Assembly: GCA_012103325.1 (NCBI GenBank)
Contig: WLWY01000007.1
Location: forward strand, 186,001 to 250,000
From: Alphaproteobacteria bacterium
GTDB lineage: Bacteria > Pseudomonadota > Alphaproteobacteria > UBA8366 > GCA-2717185
DNA: 64,000 bases
Direction of reading: 5' to 3'
Positions 25,080 to 33,812 of the stretch are shown piece after piece. Position 1 is the stretch's first letter, and each line of letters begins with the position of its first letter. The notes under the pieces are model-generated. The model searched no databases. It saw nothing but the letters and a program-made list of their open reading frames with translations, and was not told the DNA's origin. The position numbers and the translations under genes are program-made.

Positions 25080-25096
25080 AGCAAAATTGATGCCAA
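25080..25096 (-). promoter_or_regulatory. sigma-54 (RpoN) promoter for the PEP-CTERM gene
   Basis: Read on the minus strand the segment is TTGGCATCAATTTTGCT. It matches the -24/-12 consensus TTGGCAC-N5-TTGC: the GG and GC doublets are separated by exactly 10 bp. The expected transcription start lies about 25 bp before the ATG at 25043, leaving room for GGAGGAAAG. This spacing and position make a chance match unlikely. Enhancer-like sites sit about 90 and 215 bp further upstream. Confidence 0.7.
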
Positions 25097-25157
25097 AGAT
25101 GAGTATTGAATGAAATCAACATGTTACGGATATATGCCTCTGTTAATAAAGGTTAAT

Positions 25158-25174
25158 GTGTAAAGAATTCCGAC
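25158..25174. promoter_or_regulatory. operator-like repeat, copy 1 (enhancer-binding-protein site candidate)
   Basis: GTGTAAAGAATTCCGAC, repeated exactly 123 bp further away at 25281-25297. This copy keeps the left half (GTGTAAA-GAATTC) but not the full right arm. It lies roughly 95 bp upstream of the predicted sigma-54 transcription start, where activator sites usually occur. Confidence 0.5.
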
Positions 25175-25242
25175 GCCAAAATTGGGCTCGATCGCAGCGA
25201 TGAAAATTAGTTAACAGCTTTTAGTTAGCTATTTCAATAAGT

Positions 25243-25257
25243 TCCCGGAATTCGGGA
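25243..25257. repeat. small palindrome centred on GAATT
   Basis: TCCCG (25243-25247), GAATT, CGGGA (25253-25257): perfect 5-bp arms. It lies between the two GTGTAAAGAATTCCGAC copies. It could be a further binding site or part of a terminator of the CocE gene, whose end is at 25331. Confidence 0.3.
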
Positions 25258-25279
25258 GAAGTTTCCGAAGGATTAAGAA

Positions 25280-25300
25280 AGTGTAAAGAATTCCGACACT
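25280..25300. promoter_or_regulatory. operator-like repeat, copy 2 (symmetric)
   Basis: A 21-bp dyad with arms AGTGT (25280-25284) and ACACT (25296-25300) around an AAAGAATTCCG core. It contains the same 17-mer as copy 1. It is about 220 bp upstream of the predicted transcription start of the PEP-CTERM gene and close to the 3' end of the CocE-like gene. Likely a binding site for the sigma-54 activator. Confidence 0.5.
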
Positions 25301-25330
25301 CCATTCGATCCGATATCGCGCCGGACAGGT

Positions 25331-27169
25331 TCAGCGGAGCGGTAGGTCGATATGGGACGCGCGTCCGGCAGATCGATGAAATGTGAGATCCGGGATGCGC
25401 CCGGCAGGAACGTGCGAGAAATGGTCCTGGTCGCTGGCGGCGATAGCAATGCGGATTCTGTGTCCCGCACGAAACAGCCAGGATGTGGGGTAAAGGGAGA
25501 AGGCAAGCACCGCCGGCACGCCGGGCGTGAGTAATTCGGCGTCCGCTTCTTCCAGGCTGTGATAGGGGCCAACCCACTGCAAACCTGCCGGTGTTTCGCT
25601 CACCTTGCGGTGCAGCGCGCGCAGAATGCCTTCGGTGACATACTGTGTTCTTCCTTGCGGGTCGACATCTTCCAGATAGGCGAAAAACGACCCGTCCTGC
25701 TCGCTTGACGCAACATGTAGTGTGATGACGGGATGGCCCGTCAAGGTTTGGTCCTGTGGTAGCGGTGCACTGGTGTAGGCGAGCATCCGTTCGTCGCGGC
25801 CGTGCCAGTCGGCGTAATAGGCCTCCACGGCGACGGTCGACAGCCGCTCGTACCGTGTCATGCGGCCGGTACCGCAGCGAAAATCGGGACGGTGTGCATC
25901 ACTCGCCTCGGAGACCGTTGGTGGTTCAGTGTCGAGAGCGCTATCCGCTGCAAAATAGAAGGCTGAGGCTTCGGCTTCGGGCACGGGCCATTGGTCGGCG
26001 CTGTGCCAGGCTTCCTCGCCCATCGTGAAGTAGTGGATCGGCTGTTCCTGGTCGAGGCCCGTATCGTCGCCTTTCAGATAATGGTCGAAGAAGCGCAGAT
26101 ATTCCGCCATGAGTTCGAACTGTGGCGCCTGCGTGGCGCCCCGGAACGGGCTGATATGGGTGCGTGCACCATGATCCCAAGGTCCCATGATGAGGTGCTT
26201 GTTCTTGACGCCGAGCGACAGGTAGCGGCGGGTTGCCGCGTTGCCGAAGCCGCCGCCATCCATCCAGCCGGAGACGCAGTAGTAGGCGGTATCCGGGTTG
26301 GTGTGTTCGGCATAATGGGCCGGGCCGATCACCGCGCTGTTGTAGGACGGGTCGTAGCTCAGACCCGTATCCCGGAAGCGGAATTCGCGCAGGAAATCGT
26401 CGGCATTGAAATTGGCGAAGTGCTCCCCGATGGCGGCATCGCGGAGCCTGCCGTTCGCGTCCTCGTCCACCGGGGCCGGACCGTCATAGCGGGGGTCGGC
26501 GAAATAGGAGAATTGCTTCAGCGCCTCGCGGTCGTCGTGATCCAGCGCATCGGCTACCGCGCCATAGGCATGCGGCAGATGGTTGAGCAGCAAACCGCCG
26601 AGATAGAAATGGTCGGAATAGGTATCCCACACGGCGAAGGAGGGGATTACGGCCTTGACCGCCGGATGCCCTGTTGTGGCGAGGAAATCCGCAGAGGCGC
26701 CAACATAGGAGATACCAGTCGAACCGATGTTGCCGTCGCACCAGGGCTGCGACACGACCCAGTCCGCCAGCTCACGGTAATCTTCGCGTTCGAGCGGCGA
26801 GCGGAACCCGTCCCGTGACCCGAAGGAGGCACCCGTGCCGCGTACGTCTGCCACCACGAGCGCATAGCCCCGTTGAACGAAGTAATCGCGCAGATAGCCA
26901 GTATTCGGGCTCGCCTCGATGCCATCCGCTTCGGCCGGTGCGACCTTGAAACGGCGATAATAGGGCGTATTGATCAGCAGAACCGGCAGCGCCTCTCCGG
27001 CAGGCAACTCATCCGGAAGATGCACGTCGACGGCAATCCGCACACCGTCGCGCATGGTCACGTAACAGGAACTGAGGACGACTCTGGGTCCGAACCGCGG
27101 CGGATTGTCGGCGGCATAGCGGTCGGGTGTCATTACCCAGGCATCGGCGTTCTTTGCACTGTCGGACAT
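25331..27169 (-). CDS. CocE/NonD-family hydrolase (X-Pro dipeptidyl-peptidase-like)
   Basis: A 612-residue serine hydrolase. The alpha/beta-hydrolase domain holds ALVVADVRGTGASFGSRDGF (oxyanion region) and GISYVGAS with nucleophile Ser154; the catalytic His is probably that in WDHGARTH. A helical cap is inserted, and the last third is the beta-rich jelly-roll domain (RMLAYTSAPLPQDQTLTGHP). Family members cleave esters or amides such as cocaine, cephalosporin esters or X-Pro peptides. No signal peptide. Substrate unknown. Divergent from the AIR-synthase-like gene. Confidence 0.93.
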   Translation of the reverse strand: MSDSAKNADAWVMTPDRYAADNPPRFGPRVVLSSCYVTMRDGVRIAVDVHLPDELPAGEALPVLLINTPYYRRFKVAPAEADGIEASPNTGYLRDYFVQRGYALVVADVRGTGASFGSRDGFRSPLEREDYRELADWVVSQPWCDGNIGSTGISYVGASADFLATTGHPAVKAVIPSFAVWDTYSDHFYLGGLLLNHLPHAYGAVADALDHDDREALKQFSYFADPRYDGPAPVDEDANGRLRDAAIGEHFANFNADDFLREFRFRDTGLSYDPSYNSAVIGPAHYAEHTNPDTAYYCVSGWMDGGGFGNAATRRYLSLGVKNKHLIMGPWDHGARTHISPFRGATQAPQFELMAEYLRFFDHYLKGDDTGLDQEQPIHYFTMGEEAWHSADQWPVPEAEASAFYFAADSALDTEPPTVSEASDAHRPDFRCGTGRMTRYERLSTVAVEAYYADWHGRDERMLAYTSAPLPQDQTLTGHPVITLHVASSEQDGSFFAYLEDVDPQGRTQYVTEGILRALHRKVSETPAGLQWVGPYHSLEEADAELLTPGVPAVLAFSLYPTSWLFRAGHRIRIAIAASDQDHFSHVPAGRIPDLTFHRSAGRASHIDLPLR

Positions 27170-27237
27170 GAGGGTTCTCTGTTCGGTGACGAAGGATATG
27201 CGTTAGTGTCGAATTGGACGAAGGAAAGAACAAAACC

Positions 27238-28236
27238 ATGAACGATCCTGTGTTGCCAGTCGGAAAACTTCCCGCCGTACTCTTGCGACGGATGCTGGCG
27301 CCATTCCAACGTGAGTCTGCCGAGCTGTTGCTGCCGCCGTCGGTCGGCGAAGACGCCGGTGTAATCGGGATTGGCGATGGAGCGTTGGTCGTGGCAACAG
27401 ATCCGATCACCTTGACGGGTCGTGACATCGGCGGCCACGCGGTTCTCATCAACGCGAACGATGTCGCTGTGCTGGGCGCGCGGCCGCGTTGGTTTTTGGC
27501 GGTATTCCTGCTGCCAGTTGGGACGACGGAATCGGATGTTTCAGGCATGTTTGAGAGCATGCGTGAAGCACTGGACACCCTCGATATCTTGCTCGTGGGT
27601 GGGCATACGGAAGTGACTTCGGCGGTCGTCCAACCGGTAATTACGGGACAGATGCTCGGCTTTCGGGAAGACGGCACGTTCGTGCGTACCGGTGGCGTGC
27701 GAGCCAGCGACGTTGTTTTGCAGATCGGGTCCGCACCGGTCGAAGGCGCTGCTGTCCTCGCCAATGAAATGGGCGACGTCATGCGCGATGTCGCGCCGAA
27801 TGTTCTTGCCGCGGCGAAGGCTGCGATCCGCGATCCTGGAATATCCGTAGTCGCGCCGGCGCTGCGCGCTGCGACGCTAGGGGCGACCGCGATGCATGAC
27901 CCGACCGAAGGCGGCTTGTCGGCAGGCCTTCATGAAATGGCCGAGGCATCGGGACTGGCGCTACAGGTACATCGCAGCGCCGCGCTTTGGTACGCTCCCG
28001 GCATCGCGCTATGCGATGCAGTCGGTGCCGACCCCTGGGGCATGCTGGCATCCGGGACGCTTCTCGCCGCGTTCCCAGAGACAGGCGTCGGCGATGTGCG
28101 GCGGGCGCTGGAGGCGGATGGTCATGTGGTCGCTATCATTGCGCGCGCCGAGGCAGGGGCAGGTGTGACGTTCGACGACGGCGCGCCGATGCTGCGTTAC
28201 GAGCAGGATGAGCTCTCGCGGATTCTGTTGGCATAG
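27238..28236 (+). CDS. AIR synthase-related (PurM/HypE-fold) protein
   Basis: A 332-residue protein with the PurM-like ATP-binding fold: GEDAGVIGIGDG, VVATDPITLTG, GGHAVLINANDVAVLGARP (N-terminal domain) and HDPTEGGLSAGLHEMAEASG (C-terminal domain). It resembles HypE, the hydrogenase maturation enzyme, but ends ELSRILLA and lacks HypE's C-terminal Pro-Arg-Ile-Cys, and no hydrogenase genes are nearby. It is therefore an AIR synthase-like ATPase of unknown substrate. Start ATG 27238; an upstream in-frame TTG at 27214 is less likely. Confidence 0.88.
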   Translation: MNDPVLPVGKLPAVLLRRMLAPFQRESAELLLPPSVGEDAGVIGIGDGALVVATDPITLTGRDIGGHAVLINANDVAVLGARPRWFLAVFLLPVGTTESDVSGMFESMREALDTLDILLVGGHTEVTSAVVQPVITGQMLGFREDGTFVRTGGVRASDVVLQIGSAPVEGAAVLANEMGDVMRDVAPNVLAAAKAAIRDPGISVVAPALRAATLGATAMHDPTEGGLSAGLHEMAEASGLALQVHRSAALWYAPGIALCDAVGADPWGMLASGTLLAAFPETGVGDVRRALEADGHVVAIIARAEAGAGVTFDDGAPMLRYEQDELSRILLA

Positions 28237-28300
28237 CGTCTTCCCGACTACTGGGTTTAGACTGGTTTGAGCATCCCCGTTTCTCGAGAGGAGCCGCGCC

Positions 28301-29677
28301 ATGCCGAACGATCTTTCCTTTTCGAACCGACATAAGGATCTTGCTGCCCGCGACAAGGAATACGTACTGGGCTGGCGCTTCGAACCGCGTATCGTCTTCG
28401 AGCGGGGCGAGGGGACGCGGCTGTTCGATGTCGATGGGAATGCCTATTACGATATGAGCTCCGGCATGATGTCGCTGACTCTGGGCCACGCGCATCCTGA
28501 GCTTGTTGACACGATCAAGAGCATGGCCGAGCGCTTCACGCATCAATCTTCCTGGTACACCAATCCATGGGCGATCGAATTCGCCGAGCTGCTTGCGACG
28601 ACCTTGCCGGATCCGCTGAAGATGACGAACTTCGCGGTCACCGGCTCGGAAGCGAACGAAATTGCGATGCGTATGGCGCTGGGCGCAACGGACCGGTTCG
28701 ACATCTGCTCGATGGTGCGCGGGCTGCATGGCGGGTCGCTAGCGGCGGAGTCGATGACGTCCGTCGGCGGCGCGCGGCGGCGCGGTCTCGGACCGCTGAC
28801 CTTGCCGGCCAAGTCCAACTGCATCGTGCCGGCGTTCTATTACCGCGCACCCGTCGACGACCCCGATCAGTGGGACGAGATCAGCCTCAAGATGACGGAA
28901 GAGTTGATCGAATATACGACGTCGCAGGAAGTGGCGGCTCTGATGCTGGAGCCGATCGCGGTCCCGGGTGGCATGATCGTGCCCTCGGATAAGTGGCTGC
29001 GCAGCATTCGCGAGATCGCGGACCGGTGGGGCGCCTTGTTGATCTTCGACGAGTGCCAACTCGCGCCGGCGCGCACCGGCAAGTTCTGGGCCTTTGAGCA
29101 TTTCAGTGTGGTGCCCGACATCGTGACCTTCGGCAAGGGGCTCACGGCCGGCTTTGCCAATTGCGGAACGGTAACGACACCAGAGATCGCGGAGAAGACG
29201 CGCGGCACTATGGGATTGCCCTGGGCCGGAACCTATCCGCAGGACCCATTGCCCTGCGCCGTCGGGCTAACGCAATTGCAGATCGTGCTGCGGGACGATT
29301 TGACTGGTCACGCCGCGCGCGAAGGCGTCTTCATCGGCGAACGGCTGGCGGAAATTCAGGCGAAGCACGACTGCGTCGGTGATGTGCGTGGCAAGGGGCT
29401 TTATCGCATGCTGGACATCGTGACTGACAGAAAGACGAAAACACCCGATGCAGAAATGGGCGAGCGCATCCGTTATCATGCGCTGGAAGAGGGGCTGCTG
29501 CTGATCGCGGTGAAGAATTATGTCCGGTTCTGCCCGCCGACCATCGCCACCCACGATGAGTTGGACGATATGTTGGGGCGCCTCGACGCGGCGATTACGC
29601 GCGCGGAAGAAAAGCACGACATCGATATCGATATCAGCGCGTCGAGCTCGCTCGCCGCCAACAGTCTGACCCGCTAA
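28301..29677 (+). CDS. class III (omega) PLP-dependent aminotransferase
   Basis: A 458-residue fold-type I PLP enzyme. Recognisable are LFDVDGNAYYDMSSGMMSLT, GSEANE (115-120, phosphate-binding start), LLIFDECQ (Asp250, pyridine nitrogen contact) and TFGKGLTAGF with the Schiff-base Lys279. Family relatives include 2,2-dialkylglycine decarboxylase and 4-aminobutyrate aminotransferase; the exact donor is not predictable. It is followed 20 bp later by an alpha/beta hydrolase gene in the same direction, with good ribosome sites for both. Confidence 0.92.
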   Translation: MPNDLSFSNRHKDLAARDKEYVLGWRFEPRIVFERGEGTRLFDVDGNAYYDMSSGMMSLTLGHAHPELVDTIKSMAERFTHQSSWYTNPWAIEFAELLATTLPDPLKMTNFAVTGSEANEIAMRMALGATDRFDICSMVRGLHGGSLAAESMTSVGGARRRGLGPLTLPAKSNCIVPAFYYRAPVDDPDQWDEISLKMTEELIEYTTSQEVAALMLEPIAVPGGMIVPSDKWLRSIREIADRWGALLIFDECQLAPARTGKFWAFEHFSVVPDIVTFGKGLTAGFANCGTVTTPEIAEKTRGTMGLPWAGTYPQDPLPCAVGLTQLQIVLRDDLTGHAAREGVFIGERLAEIQAKHDCVGDVRGKGLYRMLDIVTDRKTKTPDAEMGERIRYHALEEGLLLIAVKNYVRFCPPTIATHDELDDMLGRLDAAITRAEEKHDIDIDISASSSLAANSLTR

Positions 29678-29697
29678 TCGCACTAACGGAGCACGCC

Positions 29698-31602
29698 ATG
29701 AAAGAGTTCGTCATCACCGAAACGGAGTCACCGACATTTGGCGGCCGCTCATTCGGATCTGTTGGGCAGTATGAGCGATTGACAGGCTACGCCATCGGTG
29801 CGGTTGATCCGGACGACCGACGGAATGCGGAGATCGTCAATATTGAAAAGGCACCTCGGAATGCTGACGGACAAGTCGAATACAAGGTCGACATCTGCAT
29901 CCTTCGTCCTATCGATGCCACAAAGGCGAATGGCTGGCTGTTTTATGAGATCCTGAACCGCGGTTCTAAGCGCGCGGTATGCCGAGTGAATAACGCGCCG
30001 CCGACGAATGCCTCAAGCGATGCGGATGATGCCGGCACCGGCTTCCTGATGGAACAAGGTTACACGATCCTATGGAGCGGCTGGCAGGACGACGTCAAAG
30101 AGGGTGATGGCCGTATGCGCGCATATTACCCGGTTGCGACAGATGGTGATGCACCGATTAGGGGCCTCGCGTTAGACGAAACAATCGATGAAACCAGCGC
30201 GAAACAGATCACGAAGGAACTAATTTATCCTGCGGCGAGTCTTGACAAGACCGCCGCGACCTTAACAGCGCGCGTGCGGGAACGCGACGCGCGGCAGAAA
30301 CCGGCGGGCCTCGATTGGCGCTATATCGATGCGCAACATATCGAAATCACGCGGCCCAATAACCCGATCTTCGATGCAGGAACGATCTTCGAATTTATCT
30401 ATACGGCGAAGGACCCGCGGGTGACCGGGCTGGCCTTTGCGTCGCATCGCGATATCGCCGATTTCCTGCGCCGGGGCGAGCCGGACGCTTCCGGTAATGC
30501 CAACCCGCTAGTCTCCGCGCCGCCGCAGCGCTGCGTACTGTTCGGAATCTCTCAGAGCGGCCGCTTCGTGCGCGATTTCCTTTATCAGGGCTTCAACGAG
30601 TCGCTTTTCGGTGGCCGGGTCTTCGATGCGGCGGTGCCGGTTATCGCGGGGTCGCGCAAGACCCAGATCAACATGGCGTTTGCGCAGCCGGGCCGTTATC
30701 AGCGTCAGCACGAAGACCACAGCTACCCCGGAGATCAGTTTCCTTTCGCCTATCGCGAATTGGCGGACCCGATTTCGGGCCTGACGGATAGCGTGCTGGC
30801 CCGCTGCGAGGCGACTGGCACGACACCGAAGATCATGCATTTCGATACGGAGACTGAAATCTGGTCGGCCCGGGCGTCGCTGGTAGTCACCGATTGCGCG
30901 GGCAACGATATCGAGCAGCCAGACAATGTACGGGTCTATCTCGCGTCTGGGATTCCGCATGGCTGGGCGATCCCGCCGAACGGCACGGCGATGCAACTGC
31001 CGGACAATGAGCTTTGTTATGGCGCACTGATCCGGCCATTACTGGTCGGGCTGAAGGCCTGGGTTGAGGATGACGTGCTTCCGCCGGCAAGCTGCTTTCC
31101 GACCGTCGCTGCGGGTACGCTTGTATCGCCGGCCAAGGCCGGCTTTCCAGACGTCTCGGGTCTTGCCTATGAAGGCACAATAAACGGATTGTGCTTTATG
31201 GATCATTCGTCGATTCCGCCGGTCGAGAGGCCAGCCTACCCGGTCATGGTGTCGACGGTGGATGAGGATGGCAACGCCGTTGCAGGCTTGCGCCACCCGG
31301 TGTTGCGGGTGCCGCGGGCAACATTGCTCGGTTGGAACCTGCGCGCACGAGGCTATGGCGAAGGCGACATCTACAGTTCGATTGGTGGAAAGATGCCGTT
31401 TGCGGATACGCGCGCCGAGCGTTTGGCACGCAAGGATCCGCGCGCTTCGATTGAGGAGCGTTATCCAAGTAATGCGGAATATGTCGCGCGCCTGCGTCAG
31501 GAGACCGACGTCATGATCGCCGAGCATCTGCTGTTGCCTGAGGATGGCGAACGTATTCTCGCCGCTGCCGAGGCGGGCGAGAACGTGCTCACCGCAGCTT
31601 AA
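29698..31602 (+). CDS. alpha/beta hydrolase domain-containing protein (Abhydrolase_10 type)
   Basis: A 634-residue cytoplasmic protein. It begins EFVITETESPTFGGRSFG, SVGQYERLTG, the opening of a large hydrolase family, and later carries the nucleophile elbow GISQSGRFVRDF (Ser after Gln, G-x-S-x-S-G), a region DHSYPGDQFPFAY and a C-terminal GWNLRARGYGEGD. No signal peptide. Proposed to hydrolyse an ester or lactone; substrate unknown. It follows the class III aminotransferase by 20 bp, so both may serve one pathway. Confidence 0.85.
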   Translation: MKEFVITETESPTFGGRSFGSVGQYERLTGYAIGAVDPDDRRNAEIVNIEKAPRNADGQVEYKVDICILRPIDATKANGWLFYEILNRGSKRAVCRVNNAPPTNASSDADDAGTGFLMEQGYTILWSGWQDDVKEGDGRMRAYYPVATDGDAPIRGLALDETIDETSAKQITKELIYPAASLDKTAATLTARVRERDARQKPAGLDWRYIDAQHIEITRPNNPIFDAGTIFEFIYTAKDPRVTGLAFASHRDIADFLRRGEPDASGNANPLVSAPPQRCVLFGISQSGRFVRDFLYQGFNESLFGGRVFDAAVPVIAGSRKTQINMAFAQPGRYQRQHEDHSYPGDQFPFAYRELADPISGLTDSVLARCEATGTTPKIMHFDTETEIWSARASLVVTDCAGNDIEQPDNVRVYLASGIPHGWAIPPNGTAMQLPDNELCYGALIRPLLVGLKAWVEDDVLPPASCFPTVAAGTLVSPAKAGFPDVSGLAYEGTINGLCFMDHSSIPPVERPAYPVMVSTVDEDGNAVAGLRHPVLRVPRATLLGWNLRARGYGEGDIYSSIGGKMPFADTRAERLARKDPRASIEERYPSNAEYVARLRQETDVMIAEHLLLPEDGERILAAAEAGENVLTAA

Positions 31603-31615
31603 GGCGAACCGCCCG

Positions 31616-33331
31616 CTACCAGCCCATCATGCCCGATTGCCGTCGCGGATCCGCGCCGCCGAACAGGCGGCCATTCTCGCGGTCGTGGAAGATGGTGCAG
31701 ACCGCGCCGGCGGCGCGGGTCAGTTCCGGCCATTGCTCGACCACGTGACCACGTCGTTCCAACTCCGCGACGGTGTCGCTGGAGACACGGTTCTCGATTT
31801 TCACCTTGCCCGGATCGGGCTGGTGCGGCTCGAAGGAGTCGGGGTGGCTGTACGTCGCGAAGCGTGGCGCTTCGATGGCTTCCTGCGCCATCATGCCGAA
31901 CTCGTTGATGTTGAGGAACACTTGCGCCATCGACTGGCATTGCACATCGCCGCCGGGTGTGCCGAACGGCATCGTGACCTGGCCTTTCTTGATCGCGATG
32001 GCCGGATTGGGCGTGAGGCGCGGGCGCTTGCCTGGTGCAATGCAGGCGGCATGTTCCGGCACCGCCCAGCTTTGCGAGCCGCGGCCGGATACGATCATGC
32101 CCAATCCCGGGATAACGGGTGTCGATGCGGACCCATCGCTCGGCGTGACGGAGAAGGCGTTGCCTTTCGCATCCACCGCGCAGGCGTAGGAGGTGTCGTA
32201 TTCAATCATTGCTGCACCGTGTAATGCCGCTGACGGTCCGGACCCACCGCCGCCATTGTAGCCGGGAACATTGCCGAACGGGGGCATGCTAGGGGCGGCC
32301 TGGTCCGGGTCGATCAACGCGCGCCGTGCGGCCGTATAGTCGTCGGACAGCAGGTGGTCGAGCGGCACGTCGATGAAGCGCGGGTCGCCGTAGTAGCGCT
32401 CTCGGTCGGCAAAGGCGAGCTTGATCGATTCCAGCACGGTGTGAATGTAGTCGGGCGAGTTGTGGCCCATGCCTTTCAGGTCGAAACCGTCGAGCAGGGA
32501 CATGATCTGCAGCAGAACCGGACCCTGGCACCAGGTGTCGCAGGTATAGATGTCGAAGCCGAAATAACTGCGCATCACCGGCGCTTCGATCCCAACGCGG
32601 AAATCACGCAAATCTTCCGCCGTGATAAGCCCTTCGTTTTCGGCATGATAGGTTGCGATTTTCTGCGCGATGTCGCCTTCGTAGAAAGCCTCCCGTGCGG
32701 CTTCCAGGCGTTCCTCGCGGCTGCCGGAAGCGGCGGTCTCTTCGTCCGCCATATATTGCAGCGTTTTACCCAAATCCGCCTGCACGAAGTTCTCGCCGAC
32801 TTCCGGCACTTTGTCGTTCGGCAGATAGATGTCGGCGTTCGACGGCCAGCGGCGCAGCTGATCCTGTGTTTTGGTGATCGATTCCTGCAACGTCGGGTGC
32901 ATGCTGAACCCGTCGCGGGCATAGCGGATCGGCGCTTGCGATACCTCGGCGAAACTCATGGTGCCGTATTTAGACAGCGCCGTCGTCCAGGCGCCGGGCG
33001 CGGCGGGGATGATGCTGCGCAATACGCCATGTGGAATAGCACCGCCGTTCGGCCCGATGAACATGTCGAGGGTGGCCTTCTTTGGCCAATAGCCAAGGCC
33101 GCTGATCGTTACGACTTCGTCGGTTTCCGCCAGATAGACGATCATCGGCGCGACGCCGCCGACATTGACGATATCGCTTTGCAATACGGCGAGGGACATC
33201 GCGGCCGCGACTCCGGCATCGACCGCATTCCCACCCGCTTCCAGAATCTCGAACCCCGCCCGGGATGCCAGATAGTGCCCCGCGGAACACATGTAGCGCG
33301 TACCGAGCATCGTCGGTTGGAATGAGACCAT
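31616..33331 (-). CDS. gamma-glutamyltransferase family protein
   Basis: A 571-residue Ntn-hydrolase precursor. The N-terminal region ASRAGFEILEAGGNAVDAGV is the family opening; the self-cleavage nucleophile is Thr380 in YDTSYACAVD, followed by AKGNAFSVTPSDG and later GGDVQCQSMAQVFLNI. Size fits a 40-kDa plus 20-kDa processed pair. There is no obvious signal peptide, unlike periplasmic E. coli Ggt, so it may be cytoplasmic and act on another gamma-glutamyl or acyl amide. GGGAGGACATC precedes the ATG. It converges on the 29698 gene. Confidence 0.93.
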   Translation of the reverse strand: MVSFQPTMLGTRYMCSAGHYLASRAGFEILEAGGNAVDAGVAAAMSLAVLQSDIVNVGGVAPMIVYLAETDEVVTISGLGYWPKKATLDMFIGPNGGAIPHGVLRSIIPAAPGAWTTALSKYGTMSFAEVSQAPIRYARDGFSMHPTLQESITKTQDQLRRWPSNADIYLPNDKVPEVGENFVQADLGKTLQYMADEETAASGSREERLEAAREAFYEGDIAQKIATYHAENEGLITAEDLRDFRVGIEAPVMRSYFGFDIYTCDTWCQGPVLLQIMSLLDGFDLKGMGHNSPDYIHTVLESIKLAFADRERYYGDPRFIDVPLDHLLSDDYTAARRALIDPDQAAPSMPPFGNVPGYNGGGGSGPSAALHGAAMIEYDTSYACAVDAKGNAFSVTPSDGSASTPVIPGLGMIVSGRGSQSWAVPEHAACIAPGKRPRLTPNPAIAIKKGQVTMPFGTPGGDVQCQSMAQVFLNINEFGMMAQEAIEAPRFATYSHPDSFEPHQPDPGKVKIENRVSSDTVAELERRGHVVEQWPELTRAAGAVCTIFHDRENGRLFGGADPRRQSGMMGW

Positions 33332-33474
33332 GATGTCCTCCCAAAATTCTATGGTGCGGTTAAGCCGTGATGGAATTAAATCACGAATTCGCGCGTCGGG
33401 CGAATAAGGATGTGATCAAGAATTCATGAGGCGTCATACTGTGCCGAAATCGCCAGCTTAGGGAAGGACATGCG

Positions 33475-33804
33475 ATGGCGGTGTCGTACGACCAGATTTT
33501 TGCCAATGTCTGCCGTGTCCCCCACGGCCGCGTCGCCACTTATGCGCAGATCGCGCGCCTGTCCGGCTGTTCGCCACGGTCGGTCGGCTATGCGCTCTCG
33601 GCGCTGAAAGACGATGCGGAGAAAACGCCATGGCACCGTGTCGTGAACAGCCAGGGCCGCATCAGCCCGAGGAACGGCGGTGACGGCGATAAGCGGCAAT
33701 TAAAGTTGCTGCGCAAGGAAGGTGTCCGCGTTTCCAGAGCCGGGGTCATCAAGCTCGATGAGTTTGGTTGGGTGGGAAACTTCGAAGAGCCGGATTTCAT
33801 GTAA
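33475..33804 (+). CDS. alkyltransferase-like protein (ATL, MGMT homologue without active Cys)
   Basis: A 109-residue protein of the O6-alkylguanine-DNA methyltransferase fold. The winged helix-turn-helix (YAQIARLSGCSPRSVGYALS) is intact, but the active-site PCHRV is PWHRV (Trp53). Proteins with this change (such as S. pombe Atl1) cannot remove the alkyl group; they bind O6-alkylguanine, flip and kink the DNA and hand the lesion to nucleotide excision repair. GGAAGGAC lies before the ATG. It is convergent with an MFS gene. Confidence 0.93.
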   Translation: MAVSYDQIFANVCRVPHGRVATYAQIARLSGCSPRSVGYALSALKDDAEKTPWHRVVNSQGRISPRNGGDGDKRQLKLLRKEGVRVSRAGVIKLDEFGWVGNFEEPDFM

Positions 33805-33812
33805 GCCTGAAA

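Noticed and set aside
32354..33325. 323-codon open frame on the plus strand
   Set aside because: Antisense to the gamma-glutamyltransferase gene; no motifs and no ribosome site.
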